NCBI GenBank assembly: GCA_023539395.1
Contig: JAKCEX010000011.1
Location: 1 to 32,430 of the forward strand
DNA length: 32,430 nt
DNA from: Candidatus Geocrenenecus arthurdayi
Lineage (GTDB): Archaea; Thermoproteota; Nitrososphaeria_A; Caldarchaeales; Wolframiiraptoraceae
Reading direction: 5' to 3'
Made by a program: the position numbers and the translations under genes. Positions 15,066 through 23,096 of the stretch are shown here, piece after piece. A model generated the notes under the pieces. That model saw only the letters and a program-made list of their open reading frames with translations, had not been told where the DNA came from and made no database searches. Each line of letters begins with the position of its first letter. The first letter of the stretch is position 1.

Positions 15066-15674
15066 ATGATGGGGAATGAAGGATTCTTTATTGCTATTGA
15101 GGGGATTGATGGTTCAGGTAAGACAACCCATTCGAGAAGACTAGTTAAATGGTTAAGTAAACATGGTTTAAAGTCTCTTTATACTAGAGAGCCTACAGAT
15201 AGTGCCATAGGTAGGATGTTGAAGAAGATGGCTAGACAAAAGAATGTAGACTCTAGGATTGAGGCATTACTCTTTGCTGCAGATAGGCTTGAACACTTGA
15301 ATAAAGTCATCCTACCATATGTTAAGAAGAAATATGTAGTCGTCTCAGACCGGTATGTCTACTCTTCTCTAGCATACCAGACTGTAGCGATAGGCGACCC
15401 AGAATGGGTTGTAGAGATAAATAAATTTGCTCATAAACCTGACTTAACAATACTTTTAGATGTTAAACCAGAGATTGGGTTAAGCAGGATTAAGAAGCGT
15501 AAGACAAGATTTGAGAAAGAAGATTTCCTACAGAAAGTTAGGCAAGAATACTTAAGGCTAGCTGAGAAAGATGGATTAAAGATAATTGATGCATCAAAGA
15601 ATATTGAAGAAGTATTCTATGAAATAATCAGCATAGTCCAAGAATGCCTAAAAGATAAGCTAGTAAATGTTTAA
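15066..15674 (+). CDS. tmk: Thymidylate kinase
   Basis: A 202-residue dTMP kinase, phosphorylating dTMP to dTDP for DNA synthesis. It has the P-loop GIDGSGKTT (residues 13-21), the dTMP-binding TREPTDSAIG (about 40-49), LLFAADRLEH, and the DRY-type motif VVSDRYVYSSLAYQ (about 96-109). The lid region includes RIKKRKTRFEKEDF. The length is normal for the family and the residues look intact. It lies 36 bp after the GH130 gene, perhaps in one transcript, and is convergent with the CoA-transferase gene. Translation starts at ATG 15066 (ATGATGGGG); the second ATG is equally possible. Confidence 0.95.
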   Translation: MMGNEGFFIAIEGIDGSGKTTHSRRLVKWLSKHGLKSLYTREPTDSAIGRMLKKMARQKNVDSRIEALLFAADRLEHLNKVILPYVKKKYVVVSDRYVYSSLAYQTVAIGDPEWVVEINKFAHKPDLTILLDVKPEIGLSRIKKRKTRFEKEDFLQKVRQEYLRLAEKDGLKIIDASKNIEEVFYEIISIVQECLKDKLVNV

Positions 15675-15703
15675 TCATCAACCATACCCAATCGAGGGTA
15701 GAA

Positions 15704-16891
15704 TCATTCTACTACATGCTTACTCTTCAACTCTATTATTTCTTCATCATCGAAGCCTAGCTCTCTAAGTATCTCAAAAGTATGCTGACCCCTGGTTGGC
15801 GGTGGACTCCTAACCACGCCAGGGGTTACAGACATCTTGAAAGGTGTTCCAAGCATCTTTATTACTCCTGCTTCTGGATGCTCAATCTCGAGCACCATCC
15901 CCCTATATCTTACATGTTCATCATTCAATACTTGACCTACCGTTAAGATTGGTGCAGCAGGTACTCCAGCCTTCTCCAACTCTTCTATCCAGAAACGTGT
16001 AGGCTTAGGTTTGAAGACCCTCTCCAATTCTTCTATGAGTTCTTCTCTATTGATTACTCTATCAGCGTTAGTTCTAAATTTAGGGTTTTCGATTAAGTCG
16101 GGTCTCCCTATAGCTTTGCAGAATTGTTCCCAGAGTTTCTCACTTCCAACTGTTACTATAATGTATCCATCGCTTGTCTCAAATGCTTGGTATGGTACGA
16201 TGTTTGGATGCGCTGAACCCATCCTCCTCGGTTCTTCACCTGTTGCGAAATAGTTGAATGCTTGATGACTCAGTAATAAGACTTGAGCATCAAGTAAGGC
16301 CATATCTATATACTGACCTCTACCCGTCTTCTCCCTCCAGTAGAGTGCTGAGACTATTGAGAGAGCTGCAAATAATGCTGTGGTTAAGTCTGCTATAGGT
16401 ACACCGAATTTTACTGGAGGTCTATTAGGCTCACCCGTAATACTCATAAGCCCGCTCATCGCTAAAGCGATTAAGTCGTATCCAGGCTTATCACGGTATG
16501 GTCCACTCTGCCCAAACCCAGATATACTACAATATATTATTCTAGGGTTTATCTTTGAGAGATTATCATAGCTTATACCTAGTTGTTCAGCTACTCCAGG
16601 TCTAAAGTTTTCTACTACTACATCAGACTTCTCAACTAGCTTCTTAACGATCTCTCTACCTTCAAGCTTCTTCAAGTCTATTATTATGCTTCTCTTATTC
16701 CTATTAGCACTCATAAAGTATGCTGAGTCTCCACCTATCCATGGTGGCCCCCATCCCCTAGTATCATCCCCACCTGGAGGTTCAATCTTGATTACATCTG
16801 CTCCAAGATCACCAAGAAGCATAGTTGCAAAAGGACCAGACATAACCCTAGTAAAATCCAATACTCTAATACCTTCAAGAGGTAAAGCCAT
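15704..16891 (-). CDS. CaiB/BaiF family III CoA-transferase
   Basis: A 395-residue family III CoA-transferase, moving CoA between acyl groups through an interlocked dimer. The N-terminus is GIRVLDFTRVMSGPFATMLLGDLGADVIKIEPP, the standard opening of the family. NRNKRSIIIDLK, VVENFRPGV and SGFGQSGPYRDKPGYDL follow. The catalytic Asp is expected in GVPIADLTTALFAA (Asp168), with TGRGQYIDMALLDAQ after it. The C-terminal third has PNIVPYQAFETSDGYIIVTVG. Family members include formyl-CoA, succinyl-CoA:malate and carnitine CoA-transferases; substrates cannot be told apart here and no pathway partner is adjacent. The start ATG is preceded by GGAGG with 9 nt spacing. A small unknown ORF lies 84 bp upstream on the same strand. 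Confidence 0.93.
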   Translation of the reverse strand: MALPLEGIRVLDFTRVMSGPFATMLLGDLGADVIKIEPPGGDDTRGWGPPWIGGDSAYFMSANRNKRSIIIDLKKLEGREIVKKLVEKSDVVVENFRPGVAEQLGISYDNLSKINPRIIYCSISGFGQSGPYRDKPGYDLIALAMSGLMSITGEPNRPPVKFGVPIADLTTALFAALSIVSALYWREKTGRGQYIDMALLDAQVLLLSHQAFNYFATGEEPRRMGSAHPNIVPYQAFETSDGYIIVTVGSEKLWEQFCKAIGRPDLIENPKFRTNADRVINREELIEELERVFKPKPTRFWIEELEKAGVPAAPILTVGQVLNDEHVRYRGMVLEIEHPEAGVIKMLGTPFKMSVTPGVVRSPPPTRGQHTFEILRELGFDDEEIIELKSKHVVE

Positions 16892-16975
16892 AACACTAAC
16901 CCTCCGAGGAAGCTCTGGAAAAATAGACTTAGTAAAAGATAAAAAATATATGGTTAAGATTTTTAACCAGTTTTA

Positions 16976-17224
16976 CTAGATGTCTTTAATGTACTCTTCT
17001 AATCCTGCCTCCCTTAGTGTACTCTTTAATGGCTTACCTGTATTTTTCATCTCTCCTATAATCCTACGTGTTTCTTTAACCATACTTTCTCGTATAGGGG
17101 CCACGGGTTTAACTGGAGCTTTACTGTTAAGTGTGGCATTAAAGATTCTAGGCGAAATACATACCTCATCTTCTACCGTTAATCCATGCTTTATATTAAA
17201 TAATACTCTTTCTGGACGCACCAA
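16976..17224 (-). CDS. Small hypothetical protein (82 residues)
   Basis: Not recognised. This open frame between the CoA-transferase and the HD-domain gene encodes 82 residues, with a Pro/Val-rich middle (KAPVKPVAPIRE) and a charged helical C-terminus (KETRRIIGEMKNTGKPL, then REAGLEEYI). Composition is protein-like and there are no membrane segments. Reads on the same strand as, and 84 bp upstream of, the CoA-transferase, so it could be the first gene of a short operon. The start is TTG or the GTG right after it; GAGAGG lies very close upstream. Genuine small gene or chance frame: slightly in favour of a gene because it fills the gap neatly. Confidence 0.45.
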   Translation of the reverse strand: MVRPERVLFNIKHGLTVEDEVCISPRIFNATLNSKAPVKPVAPIRESMVKETRRIIGEMKNTGKPLKSTLREAGLEEYIKDI

Positions 17225-17283
17225 CCTCTCACATATTTGTAATGCTTCTTTAACACCTCATATAAAAGAGTACTTGAGTATTC

Positions 17284-17291
17284 TTTTATAT
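17284..17291 (+). promoter_or_regulatory. TATA box for the HD phosphohydrolase gene
   Basis: TTTTATAT, ending 29 nt before the TTG start at 17321. No good Shine-Dalgarno is present at proper spacing, so a leaderless or near-leaderless transcript beginning at the TTG is likely. Confidence 0.5.
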
Positions 17292-17320
17292 CTTCTAGAA
17301 GATACTATTTTTGGTCTAGG

Positions 17321-18517
17321 TTGGAGAAGTTTAAGCTTGTTAAGGATCCTGTCCATGGATATATTGTTTTAGATGAAGATATGTTAAGGATTGTTGATTC
17401 AACTGCTTTCCAGAGGCTTAGGAGGATTAGCCAGCTACCCTTCGTCTACTTAGTTTACCCAGGAGCTAGGCATTCTAGATTTGACCATTCTCTAGGGTGT
17501 ATGCATCTAGCTAGGATGTTTGGGGAAAAGCTTGGTTTAGATGAGTATAAGCTTAGAGTCTTAACTATTGCAGGACTGGTCCACGACCTAGGTCATACAC
17601 CATACTCTCATCTCCTAGAGGCGTTGCTTAGAGAGAAGGGTTTAACCCATGAAGACATGACCTTGAGAATACTAGAAGAAGATAACGAGGTATCCAGCAG
17701 TATTGAGAAGTGCGGTGTATCAGTTAAAGATGTTAAAAGTATACTTGAGAAGAAGGATCCTCTTGGAAGCATTATTAGTGGTCCGGTAGATGTAGATAAG
17801 CTAGATTTCCTGCTTAGAGATTCCTACTTCACGGGTGCTTTCTATGGTGTAATAGATATTGCTAGAATAATATATACGAGTAGACTGATCAATGGGAGAG
17901 TTGCGTTAAGTACTAGGGCTTTAGGGGTTCTGGAGGAATTAGCTATAGCAAGATATCAGAGCTTCATGAATATCTACTTCCATCATACTGTTAGAGCTGT
18001 ACAAACAATGTTCTTGAGAGGTGTTAGGATGCTTAGAGATATACTTGATTTCTCCCATATGAGTATTGAAGAGTATCTAAGTCATGATGACTTTACAGTA
18101 TGGTGTCTCATGCATCAAAATGAAGAGACAAGAGAAGTAGTAAGAAAAATCGAGAAGAGGATACTGCCGAAAGTTGCATACGAGTATAGAGTATATGAAA
18201 GAAGAGAACACCTTGAATTGATTAGGGATGCTGAAGCAATCAAGAATATCGAAGAATTGATTGCTGGAGAAGCTGGAGTCCCCCGTGAATATGTCTGGAT
18301 AGATACACCATACATTCCACCTCTACCGTACGTTAACCAAGACAGGATAGAGTTCTACGTAGAAGAAGATGGAAAAACAATACTGAGAGAATACATCTCC
18401 CCACTCCTTAAATTTACTTCAGAAATCTATGAAATCCTTAGAGTATACACTATGAAGGAGTATCTAGATAGAGTCAGTAAAGCCTCAGCTAAGATTCTTA
18501 ATAGAAAGCTATTCTAG
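17321..18517 (+). CDS. HD-domain phosphohydrolase (SAMHD1/dGTPase-like)
   Basis: 398 residues, opening with [33 protein letters not shown], the typical start of the COG1078 HD family. Metal ligands of the HD fold are visible: His56 in RFDHSLG, His88-Asp89 in [11 protein letters not shown] and an Asp in [15 protein letters not shown] (157-162). The last motif and the helical follow-on ([11 protein letters not shown]) parallel SAMHD1-type dNTP triphosphohydrolases. A role in controlling dNTP pools, or hydrolysis of another nucleotide, is plausible but unproven. The C-terminal 150 residues are a family-typical helical region. The start is TTG, fixed by the conserved N-terminus. The 3' end overlaps convergent ilvD by 9 bp. 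Confidence 0.9.
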   Translation: MEKFKLVKDPVHGYIVLDEDMLRIVDSTAFQRLRRISQLPFVYLVYPGARHSRFDHSLGCMHLARMFGEKLGLDEYKLRVLTIAGLVHDLGHTPYSHLLEALLREKGLTHEDMTLRILEEDNEVSSSIEKCGVSVKDVKSILEKKDPLGSIISGPVDVDKLDFLLRDSYFTGAFYGVIDIARIIYTSRLINGRVALSTRALGVLEELAIARYQSFMNIYFHHTVRAVQTMFLRGVRMLRDILDFSHMSIEEYLSHDDFTVWCLMHQNEETREVVRKIEKRILPKVAYEYRVYERREHLELIRDAEAIKNIEELIAGEAGVPREYVWIDTPYIPPLPYVNQDRIEFYVEEDGKTILREYISPLLKFTSEIYEILRVYTMKEYLDRVSKASAKILNRKLF

Positions 18518-20191
18518 TCCTGCTCCAAGAGATGCTGAAAGAGCATACTTAGCGTATCTAGCAAGTATCCCAGAGGTGTATCTTGGTTTCGGTGGAGACC
18601 ATTCTGAAAGCCTCTTCTCTATCTCATTCTTATCTAACTCTACATCAATCCTACTGCTTGGAACATCTATAATAATAGTATCCCCGTTTCTTAGAGCTGC
18701 TATTGGTCCACCTACTGCTGCTTCAGGGGATACATGCCCAACCATTAAGCCTCTCGTGGCCCCTGAGAATCTTCCATCTGTGACTAGTGCTACTTTATCT
18801 CCTAGACCTTGACCTACTATAGCTGCTGTAACTGAGAGCATCTCTCTCATACCAGGTCCTCCTCGTGGTCCCTCATACCTAATTACGACTACGTCTCCAG
18901 CTTCTACCTGCTTATCTATTACTGCTTTAAATGCTTCTTCTTCTGAATTGTAAACTTTCACTGGACCTTTATGGTATAGGTTTTTTACACCGCTTATCTT
19001 TACTACTGCTCCTTCAGGTGCTAGGTTACCTTTTAAGATTACTATGGACCCATGCTTAGATATTGGGTTACTAGGTTCTCTAACTACTTCTCCTACCTCT
19101 CTTACTGGAGGCTTAAACTCTTCTAGGTTTTCTTTAACTGTTTTTCCTGTTACTGTTAATGCTTCACCATTTATGAGACCTTCATCTAGAAGCTTCTTCA
19201 TTACTACTGGTAGCCCCCCAATTCTATCAAGTTCTTCTACTGGATATCTACCTCCAGGTATCAAGTCTACAATGTATGGTGTCTTCCTACTTATTCTATC
19301 AAAGTCTTCTAATGTTAGTTTTATTTTTGCTTCTCTAGCTATAGCTAGTAAGTGTAAGATAGCGTTTGTCGATCCACCCATAGCTGCATCTACTGCGATA
19401 GCATTCTCAAATGCTTCAAATGTAAGTATATCTAGAGGTTTTAAGCTTGTTTCAAGCAATTTCATAAGAGTTAACCCTGTCTTATATGCTACTTCAAGCC
19501 TCCTAGAATCTAAAGCAGGAATAGTTGAAGCTCCTGGAAGCATCATTCCAAGAGCTTCAAAGAGTATAGCCATAGTATTCGCAGTATACAATCCAGCACA
19601 TGACCCTGGACCTGGACAAGCATACTTCTCGATAAGCTTTAATTCTTCAAGGGTTATCTTTCCTGCAGAGTATCTTCCAACTGCTTCAAATACGTCTCCT
19701 GTGCTCAACCTTCTATCTCCAAGCCTCCCCGAGTACATTGGTCCACCATTCAAGAATATAGAGGGTATGTTAAGGCGGGCCACAGCCATCATCATCCCAG
19801 GTTCGATCTTATCACAGCTTGATAATACAATTAATCCATCAAATCTATGTGCTTCAATCATTATCTCAACACTATCAGCTATTACTTCTCTACTAGCAAG
19901 GCTGAAACGCATACCTTCATGACCCATAGCTAAACCATCACATACAGCTATAGTATTGAATTCAAACGGAGTACCTCCACCATTTTTTACACCATCTTTA
20001 ACTCTTCGACTGATAGTGTTTAAGTGGATGTGACCTGGGACGACTTCATTCCACGAGTTGGCTATAGCTATTAAGGGCTTAGAGAATTCTTCATCTGCTA
20101 ATCCTAAAGCTCTGAGGAGAGCACGATGAGGTGCACGCTCCACACCCTCAAGTATAACACTACTTCTCCGTTTCACCCCTAGACTACTCAT
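18509..20191 (-). CDS. ilvD: Dihydroxy-acid dehydratase
   Basis: Removes water from 2,3-dihydroxy-acids in valine, leucine and isoleucine synthesis, using an iron-sulfur cluster. 560 residues, the usual length for the IlvD/Edd family. Visible motifs: [14 protein letters not shown] near residue 45, [95 protein letters not shown] and PEAAVGGPI. The three cysteines expected to hold the cluster (in AVCDG, SSCDK and GSCAG) are all present. Edd (phosphogluconate dehydratase) or an archaeal gluconate dehydratase is possible from the fold, but motif spacing and length favour IlvD. It lies 47 bp downstream of ATPase subunit E on the same strand; no other branched-chain gene is in the window. Confidence 0.94.
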   Translation of the reverse strand: MSSLGVKRRSSVILEGVERAPHRALLRALGLADEEFSKPLIAIANSWNEVVPGHIHLNTISRRVKDGVKNGGGTPFEFNTIAVCDGLAMGHEGMRFSLASREVIADSVEIMIEAHRFDGLIVLSSCDKIEPGMMMAVARLNIPSIFLNGGPMYSGRLGDRRLSTGDVFEAVGRYSAGKITLEELKLIEKYACPGPGSCAGLYTANTMAILFEALGMMLPGASTIPALDSRRLEVAYKTGLTLMKLLETSLKPLDILTFEAFENAIAVDAAMGGSTNAILHLLAIAREAKIKLTLEDFDRISRKTPYIVDLIPGGRYPVEELDRIGGLPVVMKKLLDEGLINGEALTVTGKTVKENLEEFKPPVREVGEVVREPSNPISKHGSIVILKGNLAPEGAVVKISGVKNLYHKGPVKVYNSEEEAFKAVIDKQVEAGDVVVIRYEGPRGGPGMREMLSVTAAIVGQGLGDKVALVTDGRFSGATRGLMVGHVSPEAAVGGPIAALRNGDTIIIDVPSSRIDVELDKNEIEKRLSEWSPPKPRYTSGILARYAKYALSASLGAGLE

Positions 20192-20238
20192 TTCGGTTAA
20201 ACATCTTTCTTAGAATTATTAAGAATTTCCATACCACT

Positions 20239-20835
20239 CTATGATATGAGTGTGGCCACTGTTTTCCTTATCTGTGGTTTTATTCTCTCCAGCTTTGTCT
20301 CAATCCTATTATCGAAGCTTATTGAGCCATCTATACTCTTAACTATGACCCCGAATACTGTTTCAACTGGCTCATCCATAATTGTTATCTCTATATTCTT
20401 CTTCCTCGATAAATTCTCAGATATTCTTCTTAAGCTCTCTCTAAGATGCTCATTAGTGTAAACCTTAACATTCCTAACATTAACTATATCTATAGCTTCT
20501 TCAAGAATCTTCTCAAGATACTTATCTAGCTCTCTTCTAACTGCTTTCTCCCCTACTAACTCCAAGACTTTCCTGATTAATTCATCTATACATTCTTCAA
20601 TTTGTTCAAGCTTCTTCCCCCTGATCTTTACTTGGGTTAAGCTTTGTATCCTAGACTTTATCATCTCACTCTTCTTCTCAGCTTGTTCAACCATTTCATC
20701 AACAATCCTCAGAGTCTCTTCAAGCTCTCTCTCAATAATCTTTCTAACATCTCTAGATAATTCCTGAAAAGAAGAATCAAGGCTTTCAATGATCTTCCCA
20801 GCAACCTCATCAACTACTTTAGCTAAACCATGCAT
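20239..20835 (-). CDS. atpE: V/A-type ATP synthase subunit E
   Basis: Peripheral-stalk subunit of the archaeal A1Ao ATP synthase. From MHGLAKVVDEVAGKIIESL the protein is about 198 residues, the normal length. The first 100 residues are a long charged helix (RELEETLRIVDEMVEQAEKK, then a Lys/Glu-rich run) that would pair with subunit H. The C-terminal 100 are a mixed fold with VYTNEHLRESL and GVIVKSIDGSISFDNRIETKLE, typical of subunit E. The frame is open a further 28 codons upstream to 20919, but that part is not family-like and would overlap subunit F, so the ATG at 20835 (or a TTG two codons earlier) is chosen. It follows subunit F by about 73 bp on the same strand. Confidence 0.9.
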   Translation of the reverse strand: MHGLAKVVDEVAGKIIESLDSSFQELSRDVRKIIERELEETLRIVDEMVEQAEKKSEMIKSRIQSLTQVKIRGKKLEQIEECIDELIRKVLELVGEKAVRRELDKYLEKILEEAIDIVNVRNVKVYTNEHLRESLRRISENLSRKKNIEITIMDEPVETVFGVIVKSIDGSISFDNRIETKLERIKPQIRKTVATLIS

Positions 20836-20908
20836 AACCAATATTACACGCTCCCAAAACCATGTACTAAAGCTACAATTTATACTCAATACATCGGTAC
20901 TATTAGCT

Positions 20909-21205
20909 CTATACTCCAAGTATCTTTCTAAGAGCTGCTCTATAATCTATTTTCTCTTTTTCAAGTTTAATACCAGATAATTCATAGATTAGTGGAACTG
21001 CACGCTCAGCTCTAATCTTGTTTATTCTATCTCTAACATGCTTAGAAAGATCTTCATCAACTATGATTAACCCAATATCTTCTCTAAGAATATTCTTCTC
21101 AACCTCCCTAATCAACTCTTCAGGTGTACCCACTTCTATCCCTCCAATACCTGAAAGCCTAAAACCTGAAACAAACGGCTTAGAACCAATAACTACAACC
21201 TTCAA
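20909..21205 (-). CDS. atpF: V/A-type ATP synthase subunit F
   Basis: A 98-residue protein of the central stalk, the normal length for the family. It opens with KVVVIGSKPFVSGFRLSGI and continues EEDIGLIIVDEDLS-like (here REDIGLIIVDEDLSKHVRDRI) and AVPLIYELSG, matching the Rossmann-like subunit F/NtpG fold. The start is TTG, with no Shine-Dalgarno, 28 nt downstream of a minus-strand TATA box at 21234-21241, indicating leaderless transcription. It is co-directional with subunit E and ilvD and separated by 100 bp from the ATPase/TOPRIM-like pair upstream. Confidence 0.92.
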   Translation of the reverse strand: MKVVVIGSKPFVSGFRLSGIGGIEVGTPEELIREVEKNILREDIGLIIVDEDLSKHVRDRINKIRAERAVPLIYELSGIKLEKEKIDYRAALRKILGV

Positions 21206-21233
21206 GTTGTTTCGAGACTTTCTAGAGATTATC

Positions 21234-21241
21234 TATATTTA
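21234..21241 (-). promoter_or_regulatory. TATA box for the atpF-atpE transcript
   Basis: AAATATAG on the minus strand (within CCATAAATATAGAT), 28 nt upstream of the TTG of subunit F. The spacing predicts a transcript starting at the TTG. It indicates that atpF-atpE has its own promoter and is not simply read through from the gene pair upstream. Confidence 0.55.
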
Positions 21242-21305
21242 TGGTTATTTGTATGGGAGTTTCTCTAAATCTTCCCTTTCCAAGAAGAAATGAAGAATTG
21301 AATTT

Positions 21306-21878
21306 TTAATTCTGCTCAAGAGCTTTAATTACAATAGATAATCCTTTTATTGAGATGAGTATATCTTTCTGGGATGCTCTGTTGATAGCTGTCTTCAAGT
21401 ATCTCCAAGCTTTCTTTGCTGCTTCTTCTCCTAGAATTCTCTCTACTAGGTCTCCTACTTCTTCATCTAGATTCTTAACTTTACCTGCTAGTGCGACGTA
21501 AAGGCTTAACTTTCTATATCCACGGGTTAAAGATAAGAAAACTGCATCACCACCCAATCTCTCCTCTTTTTCAATTGTAAATCCATGACCTTTAAGCCAT
21601 TCCTTTACTACCTCAAATGACTGGATATGTTCTCTATCTACATAAAATAATGCTTTCTTAACAGCAAACCCTTTATCCATTATCAAGATTAATCCTTCTA
21701 GTGCCGAGACTCCTGTAGGTTTTCTTCTAGGTAATGGATGAGATATACTACATAAGAATAAACTCTTACCATTAAATTTTGGAGCAACTAATCTAACTAG
21801 TTTCTCATCTTTACGACCGTCTCCAAATATTAATAATACTTGATGCTCACCACCCTCAAAGCTAGGCGTGAACTTCAT
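21306..21878 (-). CDS. Possible TOPRIM-like partner of the upstream ATPase (uncharacterised)
   Basis: Not confidently recognised. 190 residues. The N-terminal part has a beta-strand then acidic/glycine turn and helix (HQVLLIFGDGRKDEKLVRLV, Asp20), followed by another strand ending in an acidic pair (KALFYVDREH, Asp81-Glu83). That order (acidic turn, helix, then D-x-D/E strand) recalls small TOPRIM-type nucleases such as those paired with OLD- or PARIS-like ATPases. The first motif is not a classic EG, so the match is weak. The C-terminal half is helical. ATG 21878 has GTGAGG four bases before it and overlaps the ATPase gene by 17 bp, so the two are translationally coupled. No membrane segments. 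Function unknown. Confidence 0.6.
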   Translation of the reverse strand: MKFTPSFEGGEHQVLLIFGDGRKDEKLVRLVAPKFNGKSLFLCSISHPLPRRKPTGVSALEGLILIMDKGFAVKKALFYVDREHIQSFEVVKEWLKGHGFTIEKEERLGGDAVFLSLTRGYRKLSLYVALAGKVKNLDEEVGDLVERILGEEAAKKAWRYLKTAINRASQKDILISIKGLSIVIKALEQN

Positions 21879-22884
21879 CCTGCCTCACTGGAGCAAACAA
21901 TCTTCTTACATCTAGACCCTCCTCAAACATCTTCTCTAAATCTTCAAGAGTATATTCCCTGTAGGATAAGACATCATATTGGTTCTTATTTAATTGGATT
22001 ATTCGAGTATCTTCAGGCTCTACCATGAGGACTTCATGTAATACATCAATTGAATGTGTAGAGATGATTACTTGCCAATCATGGTTTGCAAGCCATTTAA
22101 TACAGAAATGTATTAAGGCTGGATGAGCAGAAGATTCAATGTCATCCCAGAGAACAACTTTCGGCTTCACAGCCTCGATCCAAAAAGCTGTAGTTAAGAA
22201 TCTTTTAACACCATCACCTAAATCTTTTAACCTAATATACGCTACATCCTTCTCAAGCTCTTTTCTTAAAACTAACTCATTACGTTTTAAGAGTAACTCT
22301 GTAAATCTATCGCTTACAACATTCCCAGATAATTCCCTCACTAGAGAAACGTGAACCCCAGTTCTTTCAATTGCCTCCCAATTTTCCATAAGCCAATATT
22401 CAAGAGTAGACCTAAATGAATCGCTACTTGGTATGAAGATGACGTATCCTCGCAACTTTGTTTCCGCTTCTTCTATGCTTTCTATCTCAAAAACATTAGA
22501 AACTGTGGGAAGCCAAGAATAAAAAGAATCCGAGCTTGTTATTTCTTCTTTGTTAGAATACAGATGGAATGAACCATCTTCGTGAATCTGATATTCTAAT
22601 TCTAAGCTGTTTATACTGGATATTACTGTAGCCTTCCCATAATAACGGTAGATGAGAGCTTGAGTAAGCTTTCCTAGATACTTAGAAAGGAAGATAAATT
22701 TGTCTTCTTTTAGTATAGGTAACCCCCATAATTGAGGTGGGTAGGGTAGTAAGAACAGTGCCATCATGATTGTTGTTTTCCCAGAATTGTTAGGGCCTAT
22801 TAGAACGTTAAATCTATGGAAGTTCAACCTCTCACTACATGAATATACTCCACCAAATTCTTTCAATATAAGATGCTCAAACAT
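21862..22884 (-). CDS. AAA/ABC-type ATPase (OLD/RecF-like, AAA_15/21 type)
   Basis: 340 residues forming one ABC-class ATPase head. Walker A is GPNNSGKTT (30-38), following an N-terminal HRFNVLIG strand. The signature-like element is DLGDGVKRF (221-229), Walker B is VVLWDDIESSAHP (243-255) and the switch His is in STHSIDVL (275-282). The short insert between Walker A and signature, with no coiled coil, excludes SMC/Rad50 and resembles the ATPases of OLD family nucleases or the AriA type. No TOPRIM follows in the same chain; instead a separate overlapping gene does. GAGGAG lies 8 nt before the ATG and a TATA-like box (TTTTTATAAG, minus strand) near 22925. The pair sits between V-ATPase genes, a common type of place for accessory insertions. 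DNA- or RNA-related function is inferred. Confidence 0.82.
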   Translation of the reverse strand: MFEHLILKEFGGVYSCSERLNFHRFNVLIGPNNSGKTTIMMALFLLPYPPQLWGLPILKEDKFIFLSKYLGKLTQALIYRYYGKATVISSINSLELEYQIHEDGSFHLYSNKEEITSSDSFYSWLPTVSNVFEIESIEEAETKLRGYVIFIPSSDSFRSTLEYWLMENWEAIERTGVHVSLVRELSGNVVSDRFTELLLKRNELVLRKELEKDVAYIRLKDLGDGVKRFLTTAFWIEAVKPKVVLWDDIESSAHPALIHFCIKWLANHDWQVIISTHSIDVLHEVLMVEPEDTRIIQLNKNQYDVLSYREYTLEDLEKMFEEGLDVRRLFAPVRQDEVHA

Positions 22885-23084
22885 TAGTTAATCTCCTCAT
22901 TCTAATTCATGGAATCTTAGTCTCTTATAAAAATCTATATTTTTAGAGAGAATGTATTCTTATGTTGGGTAGATCCCAGAGTTCCCTTAAATTTACTAAC
23001 TCGATGCTACTCACAAAATATTCTTACTGATGTATTGTTGATGTTTATATTGTGCATACGTTTAGATCGATTTAACGGGGTTAA

Positions 23085-23091
23085 GGGAGGT
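23085..23091 (+). promoter_or_regulatory. Shine-Dalgarno deciding the TTG start of subunit I
   Basis: GGGAGGT, followed by 5 nt and then TTG at 23097. This is one of the clearest ribosome-binding sites in the window and it supports the non-ATG start. Confidence 0.65.
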
Positions 23092-23096
23092 CTTCT

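Noticed and set aside
16980-17372. A 130-codon plus-strand frame overlapping the start of the HD gene
   Set aside because: It overlaps the HD gene's 5' end in another frame and lies opposite the small minus-strand ORF; its composition is that of an antisense shadow.
19044-19922. A 292-codon plus-strand frame opposite ilvD
   Set aside because: Ser/Ile/Pro-rich antisense translation of a well conserved gene; long only because the codon use of ilvD avoids stops on the other strand.
20836-20919. Extended N-terminus for ATPase subunit E
   Set aside because: The extra 28 residues overlap subunit F and are not family-like; the ATG at 20835 starts exactly at the conserved part.
21306-21878. Calling the small protein a definite TOPRIM nuclease
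   Set aside because: The first motif lacks the usual Glu-Gly, so only a tentative resemblance is claimed.
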